Positions 6,504 through 12,546 of a DNA stretch of 12,546 nt are shown one piece after another; the stretch's first letter is position 1; each line of letters starts with the position of its first letter. The notes beneath the pieces are model-generated. The model had not been told where the DNA came from. It ran no database searches and was given only the letters and a program-made list of their open reading frames with translations. Source of the DNA: GCA-2719315 sp964448645. GTDB taxonomy: Bacteria > Bacteroidota > Bacteroidia > Flavobacteriales > Flavobacteriaceae. The translations under genes and the position numbers were made by a program. Location of the stretch: positions 1 to 12,546 of the forward strand of contig CAYUZY010000056.1 in the NCBI GenBank assembly GCA_964448645.1, written 5' to 3'.

Positions 6504-9500
6504 TTAATTATTTAAATATAAATACCCACTATATGATGATTTTCCAGGATTTTCGCCTCTGAAATTAACTATATAGTAATATGTACCTACTGGTAATCTC
6601 TTATTTTTTTGTATAGTAATTCTTCCTCTTGAAAAACCTTTAAATACTCTATCTGATGCGGCATTGTTTTCATAATTTTCAGTTTCAAAAACTAAAACAC
6701 CCCATCTATTATAAATTCTAACAAAAGTATTTGGGAAGTTCTCAACTCCTCTTATTTCAAAGAAATCATTTAGCCCATCACCATTTGGTGTAACAAGGTT
6801 AAATATTTCTAAATATTCAGGCGTAAATGTTATAAATGTTCTTGTTGGATCATCTACAGTATTATTGTCAGTATCATCACCATTATCACTGACATCTTCA
6901 ACAAGACTATTATCAAATTGACTAATTGATTTACCAAGAACACTATTATCAATTGTTCCTGCTTCAACATCTGAAATCTTAATCCTATAACTTGCAGAAT
7001 AGGTAGCAATTTCGCCTACTTTTAAATTTCCTTGACTTGATCCTAAAGAAGAATTCAAAAATGTTGGTCCAGTTGTTAAACTTAATGCTTTACCATTTCC
7101 ATCAATCATTGTGTCAATCAGAGTGAGATCAATTAGATTAACATTTCCGATATTCTCAATAGTAATTGTATAATTAATAATATCACCTGGTCCAGTTTCT
7201 CCATCTTGATTAATATCATTAACCTCAGCTATTTTTGTAACTTCAATCAATGGTGTAGGTGTTATCAATACAATTGTTGGATCGTCAACCGTATTTCCAT
7301 CAGTATCATCGCCATCATCACTTATATCCGTAACACTATTAACATTTAGACTACTACTTGCAATTGCTGTAGCAGAGTTTTCAATACTCAAAGTATTAGC
7401 AGCATTTTGTTCAATAATATAAAAAGCTATATAATTTGCTGTTTCACCTACTTGAAGAAATCCTTCAGCTGAGCCCATATCAGATCCAGAGAAATAAGGT
7501 CCATTACTTAACGTTAATGGATTTCCTAAACCATCTTTAATTGTATCTGTAATTTTTAAATTTCGAAGTGATATATTACCTGTGTTCTCAACAGTTATTG
7601 TATAAGTTAAAATATCACCCGTTTCAAGTTTTCCATCACCATTATCTGTAATCTCTACTGTTTTAGTTACTTCTATACTAGGTTTTGGAGCAATAAATAC
7701 TTCTGTAGGATCATCAACCAAATTGCCATCAGTGTCGTCCCCATCATCACTTGTGTCTGAGACATTCGCTGATTTTCCTGGACTACTTCCTGTAGCAATA
7801 ACACTATTTATAATTTTTCCTGTTTCCGAAGCATTTTGCTCAATAATATAAAAGGCTAAATAACTTGCAATTTCACCAGCTAATAACACTCCTTCTCTAG
7901 AACCTTTATCAGATCCAGTATAAAAAGGGCCATCACTAAGATCCAATGAATTTCCATCACCATCTTTTAAAATGTCATTAATGGTAACGCTAGTTAAAGT
8001 AGTTTTTCCAATATTTCTAACTTCTATATTATATGTAATTATATCTCCTGCTTCTACTTCTCCATCTCCATTATCTGTAATTTTTGAAGTTTTTGTTACC
8101 TCTAAACCTATATCGTCTGAACTAGTGTTAACTATTGTTGGGTCATTTATGGTATTTCCATCAGTGTCATCGCCATCGTCACTTACATCGCTTACATCAT
8201 TGGTGTTTCCTGGACTACTTCCCGTTACTGTAACAGTATTAACGATAGAGCCACTTGAAGCTGCTTCTGCTGATATAGTAAAGCTTGCAGTATAAGTAGC
8301 TATCTCGTTTGAAATCAAAGTTCCTTGAGTTGAACTTGCAGTTGAAGAAACAAAAATTGGACCACCTGTTAATGATAATGTTTTGTTGCTTCCATCAGTT
8401 AAAGTGTCTAAAATTGTTATTCCAGTTATATTAACATTTCCTTTATTTTCAATTTTAATTTCATATGAAATTATATCTCCATTATCTACAATATTATTAC
8501 TATTAACATCTGTTACTGAGGCTGTTTTAGTTACTTCCAATTGTTTAGTAACTAGTAATTGAGTTATTGTTGGATCATTTGTGGTATTTCCATCAGTGTC
8601 ATCGCCATCGTCACTTACATCAGTTACATCATTTGTATTTCCTGGACTACTTCCTATCGCTGTTGCAGAATTTTCGACTTTTCCACTTGTAAATGTTGCT
8701 GATGATATACTATAACTTGCTGTATAAGTACCTATCTCTCCGGAAATTAATGTTCCTTGGATAGATCCAGAAGTTGAAGAGGTAAATGTTGGCCCAGATG
8801 CTAATGTTAATATATTACCGCTGCCATCCTTAAGAGTATCGGTAATTGTAATTCCGGTTAGGGTAACATTACCTTTATTTTCTATTTTAATTGTATAAAG
8901 TATAGAATCCCCTATATCATTAATTCCATTATTATTAATATCGGTTACTAATGCAGTTTTGGTAACTTCTAATTGTTTAGTAACTAGTAATTGAGTTACT
9001 GTTGGATCATTTGTAGTATTTCCATCAGTGTCATCGCCATCGTCACTTATATCACTTAAATCATTTGTATTTCCTGGGCTACTTCCTGTTACCGTAACAG
9101 AATTTTGAATTCTACCGCTTGAAACATCATTTTGGGTTATGGTATAACTAACAGTATAAGAGGCTGTTTCTCCTGGGGTAAGAGTCCCTTCTGTAGAACC
9201 TGAACTGGATGAACTAAAAGTAATACTTCCATTCAAACTTAAAGGAGTACTATTTCCATTAGTTAATGTATCAGATATTGTTATCGAAGTTATTGTTACG
9301 TTACCTTTATTTTCGATAAATATTGTATAGTTAGCTATATCGCCAACATCACTAATGTTGTTATTATTAATGTCGGTAACTGAAACTGTTTTGGTTACCT
9401 CTAATAATTTATTAACTGCCATTAAGGTAACTGTTGGATCATTAGTTGTATTACCATCACTATCATCACCATTATCACTTACATCAGTTACATCATTTGT

Positions 9501-12500
9501 GTTTCCTGGACTACTTCCTGTCACGGTAACTGTATTGATAACTTTACCTGTACTAACAGCATTTTGAGTAATTGTAAAGCTTGCTGTATAAGTTGCTGTT
9601 TCTCCTGGTTTTAAAGTTCCTTGAGATGAACTTGAACTTGAAGAGCTAAATGTAGGTCCAGCAATAAGATTTAATGTTGAACTATTAGCATCAGTTAAAG
9701 TATCAGATAGTGTAAGAGATGTAAGAGTAACATTTCCTTTATTTTGAACTACTATTGTATACAAAATACTATCTCCTGAATCATTTACTGAATTATTATT
9801 TAAGTCAGTAACAGAAGCTGTTTTTGTTACCTCTAGAATTTTGTTAGCAACCATTTCTACTACAGTTACGTCATTAGATGTATTACCGTCTGAATCATTT
9901 CCATCATCACTTATGTCTCCGACATCATTAGTGTTTCCAGGGCTACTTCCTGTTACAGTCACATAATTAATTATTGAACCTGTTTCAGCTGCTACTAACG
10001 AAATTGTATAAGTTGCAGTATAAGTTGCAGATTCACCAGCTTTTAATGTTCCTTGAGTTGAACCAGATGAAGAATTTGTGAATGATGGTCCGCTAGTTAA
10101 TGTAATAGTTGAACTATTAGCATCAGTTAAAGTATCTGAAATTGTTACAGATGTTAGAGTTACAGCTCCGGTATTTTCAACTAAAATTGAATAAGTAATA
10201 ATATCTCCAAAATCATTTATTCCATTAGAATTTATATCTGAGACAGTTGCTATTTTTGTAGCTTCAATTGAAGGAAGTGCAACTGTATAAACAATTGTAG
10301 GATCATTGGTTGTATTACCATCACTATCATCTCCATCATCACTAATATCACTTACATCATTAGAATTACCTGGACTACTTCCTGTTACAGTAACTGTATT
10401 TTTTATACTGCCACTATTATAGGCAGAGTTTTGAATAGTATAAGATGCTGAATATGTTATAGATCCAGCGGGCTTAACTGTTATCGATGTAGAACCACTG
10501 GTTGCCGTTACAAAAGTTGGTGATGAATTTAAACTAAGAGTATTACTAGCTCCATCTGTTAATGTATCAACAAGAGATATATTTGAAATATCAACACTTC
10601 CTGTATTTCTAATAATTATAGTATAATTTATTACGTCTCCAGTATTATTAGTTGAATTACCATCATTTTGAACTACTGTAGCCGTTTTTGTAACCTCAAT
10701 TGATGATCCTGTAGAAACATTCACAACAGTTGGATCATCAAAAGTGTTGCCGTCAGTATCGTTTCCATCATCTGATGTATCAGAAACATTGGATGATTGG
10801 CCAGGACTATTTGCAATGGCAATTGCAGAATTAATAACACTTCCTGAGGCAATAACTGATTGTTGTATAATATAAAATGCTTTATAAATAACTGTTTCTC
10901 CAACTTTGATTGATCCTGGACTTGAATTTAAACTTGAAGAAACAAAATATGGTTGTTGGCTTAGTGAAATAATGTTTCCGTCTCCATCAGTTAATGTATC
11001 GCTTATTGTTAGGCCTGACAAGGATAATTGACCGTCATTTACAATTTTTAATGTATAATAAATTACATCTCCCGTATCAACAAGATTATTACCATTACTA
11101 TCGGTAACTGAAGCTGTCTTTGTTATTTCAATCGATGGAGATGCTGTAATTAAAACTACTGTTGGATCTTCTAAAGCTCCAGTATTAGGATCATCACTTG
11201 TGTCTGTTACATTTCCAGTTTGACCAGGTGAACTAGCAATTACTGAAGCTAAATTAATAACCTTTCCGCTATCAACAGACTGTTGATCTATTAAATAAAA
11301 GGCTATATAATTAGCTGTTTCACTAACTTTTAAACTTCCTTGTGCAGAACCCTGATTTGATCCGGAAAAATAAGGGCCACTTGTCAGTGTAAGTGTAGAA
11401 CTATTGCCATCCGTTAAAGTATCGGAAACTGTAAGTCCGGATAATGTAACATTTCCAGTATTTTCAATTGAAATATTATATTGTAAAAGATCTCCTTTAC
11501 CATTCACTCCATCTCCGTTATCAGATATAGTAACTGATTTTAACACTTTAATAGATGGAGAAGATGTTGTTGTTACAATTGTTGGATCATTAGAAGTTCC
11601 AGTATTAGGATCATCACTAGTATCCGTTACATTTCCAGTTTGCCCCGGAGAACTTGCAATTACAGTAGCTCTATTAATTATACTTCCTGAGTCCATAGCA
11701 GACTGATTTATAACATATGTTGCCGTATAAGAAATTGTCCCTCCAACTGCAACAGTATTTGAATTTGATCCAGCTGTAGCTGAACTAAAAGTTGGACCAC
11801 TATCTAAACTAAGATCTCCATTATTTCCTGTTGTAATACTGTCAGTTAAAGACAAGTTTGACAAAGTTATATTTCCATTATTATTAACTATTATTGAATA
11901 TGTGATTAAATCATTTGTATCGGTAATACCATTTCCATTTACATCAGAAACAGTAGCAGACTTCGTTATGTTAATGCTTGGTTCTGAAACTGTGTTTACA
12001 ACTGTAGGATCATTTGTTGTATTTCCATCATTATCATTCCCGTCGTCACTAACATCATTAACATCATTAACATTGTCTGGACTACTTGCAGTAACGGAAA
12101 CCGTATTAATTATACTTCCTGTATCAACTGCTTGTTGATTAATATTAAAAGTCGCGCGATAATTAATTGTTCCACTAACCTGAAGGGTAGTGGAATTAGA
12201 TCCTGAAGAACCATTTAAATAAGTTAATCCTGATGACAAGGTTAGTCCATTTCCTAAACCATCAGTTAATGTATCACTAACTATAAGTCCGGATAATTTT
12301 ACATTTCCTTTATTTTCAATGGAAATATTATATGTTATTACATCTCCTAGATCAGTTTTAGCATTATTGTTTGTGTCTGCTACTGAAGCCGTTTTAGTCA
12401 CCTCCATTAATGGTATATTTTGAGTGTCTGATGCCGTTGAAGTCATATATACGACTGTAGGATCATCTGTTGTATTACCATCAATATCATTTCCGTCATC

Positions 12501-12546
12501 TGAAGTGTCTGATACATTATTGGATTGGCCTGGACTGCTGGCAGTA
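6504..12546 (-). CDS. giant repeat adhesin-like T9SS substrate with type-B C-terminal sorting domain, 5'-truncated by the window edge
   Basis: 2,013 residues are visible and the frame remains open at the right edge, so the start and signal peptide lie outside. The ATG at 12446 is internal: repeat sequence (TASSPGQ, SDTSDDGNDIDGNTTDDPTVV) continues upstream of it. The protein consists of thirteen complete repeats of 140-145 residues plus one partial, then a type-B C-terminal domain. Each repeat resembles the DUF11/DUF7507 class: EVTKTASVTD, an Asp/Asn loop, GDIITYTI-ENKGNVTLT, SDTLTDG, and a closing acid linker such as SDDGDDTDGNTTNDPT. I see no Cys or His and one Trp in the visible part, typical of extended surface fibres. 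The likely role is a cell-surface or released adhesin, comparable in layout to SprB-type gliding adhesins, exported by T9SS with the PorP/SprF-like protein encoded next. Ligand unknown. First visible gene of the cluster; its promoter is not in the window. Confidence 0.92.
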   Translation of the reverse strand, partial: TASSPGQSNNVSDTSDDGNDIDGNTTDDPTVVYMTSTASDTQNIPLMEVTKTASVADTNNNAKTDLGDVITYNISIENKGNVKLSGLIVSDTLTDGLGNGLTLSSGLTYLNGSSGSNSTTLQVSGTINYRATFNINQQAVDTGSIINTVSVTASSPDNVNDVNDVSDDGNDNDGNTTNDPTVVNTVSEPSINITKSATVSDVNGNGITDTNDLITYSIIVNNNGNITLSNLSLTDSITTGNNGDLSLDSGPTFSSATAGSNSNTVAVGGTISYTATYVINQSAMDSGSIINRATVIASSPGQTGNVTDTSDDPNTGTSNDPTIVTTTSSPSIKVLKSVTISDNGDGVNGKGDLLQYNISIENTGNVTLSGLTVSDTLTDGNSSTLTLTSGPYFSGSNQGSAQGSLKVSETANYIAFYLIDQQSVDSGKVINLASVIASSPGQTGNVTDTSDDPNTGALEDPTVVLITASPSIEITKTASVTDSNGNNLVDTGDVIYYTLKIVNDGQLSLSGLTISDTLTDGDGNIISLSQQPYFVSSSLNSSPGSIKVGETVIYKAFYIIQQSVIASGSVINSAIAIANSPGQSSNVSDTSDDGNDTDGNTFDDPTVVNVSTGSSIEVTKTATVVQNDGNSTNNTGDVINYTIIIRNTGSVDISNISLVDTLTDGASNTLSLNSSPTFVTATSGSTSITVKPAGSITYSASYTIQNSAYNSGSIKNTVTVTGSSPGNSNDVSDISDDGDDSDGNTTNDPTIVYTVALPSIEATKIATVSDINSNGINDFGDIITYSILVENTGAVTLTSVTISDTLTDANSSTITLTSGPSFTNSSSGSTQGTLKAGESATYTATYTISLVAAETGSIINYVTVTGSSPGNTNDVGDISDDGNDSDGNTSNDVTVVEMVANKILEVTKTASVTDLNNNSVNDSGDSILYTIVVQNKGNVTLTSLTLSDTLTDANSSTLNLIAGPTFSSSSSSSSQGTLKPGETATYTASFTITQNAVSTGKVINTVTVTGSSPGNTNDVTDVSDNGDDSDGNTTNDPTVTLMAVNKLLEVTKTVSVTDINNNNISDVGDIANYTIFIENKGNVTITSITISDTLTNGNSTPLSLNGSITFSSSSSGSTEGTLTPGETASYTVSYTITQNDVSSGRIQNSVTVTGSSPGNTNDLSDISDDGDDTDGNTTNDPTVTQLLVTKQLEVTKTALVTDINNNGINDIGDSILYTIKIENKGNVTLTGITITDTLKDGSGNILTLASGPTFTSSTSGSIQGTLISGEIGTYTASYSISSATFTSGKVENSATAIGSSPGNTNDVTDVSDDGDDTDGNTTNDPTITQLLVTKQLEVTKTASVTDVNSNNIVDNGDIISYEIKIENKGNVNITGITILDTLTDGSNKTLSLTGGPIFVSSTASSTQGTLISNEIATYTASFTISAEAASSGSIVNTVTVTGSSPGNTNDVSDVSDDGDDTDGNTINDPTIVNTSSDDIGLEVTKTSKITDNGDGEVEAGDIITYNIEVRNIGKTTLTSVTINDILKDGDGNSLDLSDGPFYTGSDKGSREGVLLAGEIASYLAFYIIEQNASETGKIINSVIATGSSPGKSANVSDTSDDGDDTDGNLVDDPTEVFIAPKPSIEVTKTVEITDNGDGKLETGDILTYTITVENTGNISLRNLKITDTIKDGLGNPLTLSNGPYFSGSDMGSAEGFLQVGETANYIAFYIIEQNAANTLSIENSATAIASSSLNVNSVTDISDDGDDTDGNTVDDPTIVLITPTPLIEVTKIAEVNDINQDGETGPGDIINYTITIENIGNVNLIDLTLIDTMIDGNGKALSLTTGPTFLNSSLGSSQGNLKVGEIATYSASYRIKISDVEAGTIDNSVLGKSISQFDNSLVEDVSDNGDDTDNNTVDDPTRTFITFTPEYLEIFNLVTPNGDGLNDFFEIRGVENFPNTFVRIYNRWGVLVFETENYENNAASDRVFKGFSRGRITIQKNKRLPVGTYYYIVNFRGENPGKSSYSGYLYLNN
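6507..6809 (-). other. type-B T9SS C-terminal domain (gliding-motility-associated, CHU_C type)
   Basis: The last 101 residues of the adhesin match the type-B sorting domain by its marks in order: NLVTPNGDGLNDFF, a strand with IYNRWGVLVFE, the segment RVFKGFSRGR, LPVGTYYYIV, and a terminal YSGYLYL strand. It directs export through the T9SS and, for this type, usually needs a cognate SprF-like protein, which is the next gene. The domain's usual W in the -FDGxW- region is replaced here by the F/KGFSRGR sequence, a modest variant. Confidence 0.9.
6822..12546 (-). repeat. tandem array of 13 complete ~432-bp coding repeats plus one partial
   Basis: Unit boundaries, placed just before the xxLEVTK/PSIEVTK motif: 11982-12413, 11559-11981, 11139-11558, 10707-11138, 10275-10706, 9843-10274, 9411-9842, 8979-9410, 8547-8978, 8112-8546, 7683-8111, 7254-7682, 6822-7253; a partial unit occupies 12414-12546. 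Lengths are 144, 141, 140, 144, 144, 144, 144, 144, 144, 145, 143, 143 and 144 codons. Six successive units (units 4 to 9) are exactly 432 bp. Units fall into at least two types: most have a 12-residue loop like DINNNGINDIGD, while units 3, 11 and 12 have the shorter DNGDG loop together with YFSGS- or FYTGS-like and AFYIIEQ-like segments. Units 2 and 3 share a shortened linker (SDDPNTG). Confidence 0.93.
8533..9087 (-). repeat. near-identical DNA at two successive repeat junctions
   Basis: The 123 bases at 8533-8655 and at 8965-9087, exactly 432 bases apart, differ at about 7 positions by hand comparison. They encode the junctions between units 8/9 and 9/10: SSPGNTNDxxDxSDDGDDTDG, NTTNDPT and QLLVTKQLEV. 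Similar sequence recurs around 8140-8222. Identity is far above that of the domain cores, pointing to recent duplication or gene conversion in the middle of the array. Confidence 0.8.

Noticed and set aside
10721..10903. Minus-strand ORF in another frame within the repeat array
   Set aside because: It overlaps the adhesin throughout and its sequence is a frame-shifted reading of the repeat.
7972..12138. Several + strand ORFs inside the repeat region (7972-8295, 9355-9567, 11404-11706, 11902-12138)
   Set aside because: They recur at matching places of the repeats on the opposite strand, have no start context or recognisable family, and are shadows of the adhesin's codon use.
12444..12446. ATG at 12446 as the start of the adhesin
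   Set aside because: The upstream codons continue the repeat (TASSPGQ and the acidic linker), with no stop before the window edge.
6822..12546. CRISPR-like or satellite array because of the regular period
   Set aside because: The period is 432 bp, the units are one continuous reading frame, and variation is at protein-compatible positions, so it is a coding repeat.

Overview
The window reads as low-GC chromosomal DNA from a member of the Bacteroidota, most likely a marine Flavobacteriia-type organism. The coding is rich in Lys, Asn and Ile, the upstream regions are A-rich without convincing Shine-Dalgarno sites, signal peptides end in AQ- or SQ-like sites, and a type IX secretion system (T9SS) substrate sits next to a PorP/SprF-like protein.

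Layout: on the + strand at the left edge lies the 3' part of a zinc peptidase of the M28 / glutamate carboxypeptidase II (PSMA-like) family (2-2050, start outside the window). It converges on a minus-strand cluster that fills the rest of the window and is read from right to left: (i) the 3' part of a giant adhesin-like protein (6504 to beyond 12546) with thirteen complete ~144-residue DUF11/DUF7507-like repeats and a type-B T9SS C-terminal sorting domain; (ii) a PorP/SprF-like outer-membrane protein (5554-6486); (iii) a secreted protein with SPOR domains (4842-5528); (iv) a TPR / PD40 beta-propeller / carboxypeptidase-regulatory-like / OmpA protein (2439-4499, frame open to 4841); (v) a small secreted protein of unknown function (2047-2424). 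Gaps of 14-25 bases suggest one transcript, with its promoter beyond the right edge.

The cluster makes sense as an export-and-anchor unit. The adhesin carries a type-B sorting domain, type-B substrates depend on SprF-like partners, and a PorE-like TPR/propeller/OmpA lipoprotein or periplasmic protein is a plausible link to peptidoglycan.

The most notable observation is that (iii) and (iv) lie in the same reading frame, separated only by one TAA (4842-4844). No ATG, GTG or TTG occurs for 114 codons after it. The second SPOR domain is cut in mid-helix by the TAA and its missing end is encoded directly after it. Gapless alignment of the two SPOR copies places the TAA opposite a CAA (Gln) codon. 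The simplest reading is one ~1,029-codon gene (signal peptide, SPOR, SPOR, acidic linker, TPR, PD40 propeller, regulatory-like domain, OmpA) with a single C-to-T nonsense change. Recoding or a sequence error remain alternatives. A protein with peptidoglycan-binding modules at both ends (SPOR and OmpA) in a T9SS substrate locus is an unusual architecture in itself.
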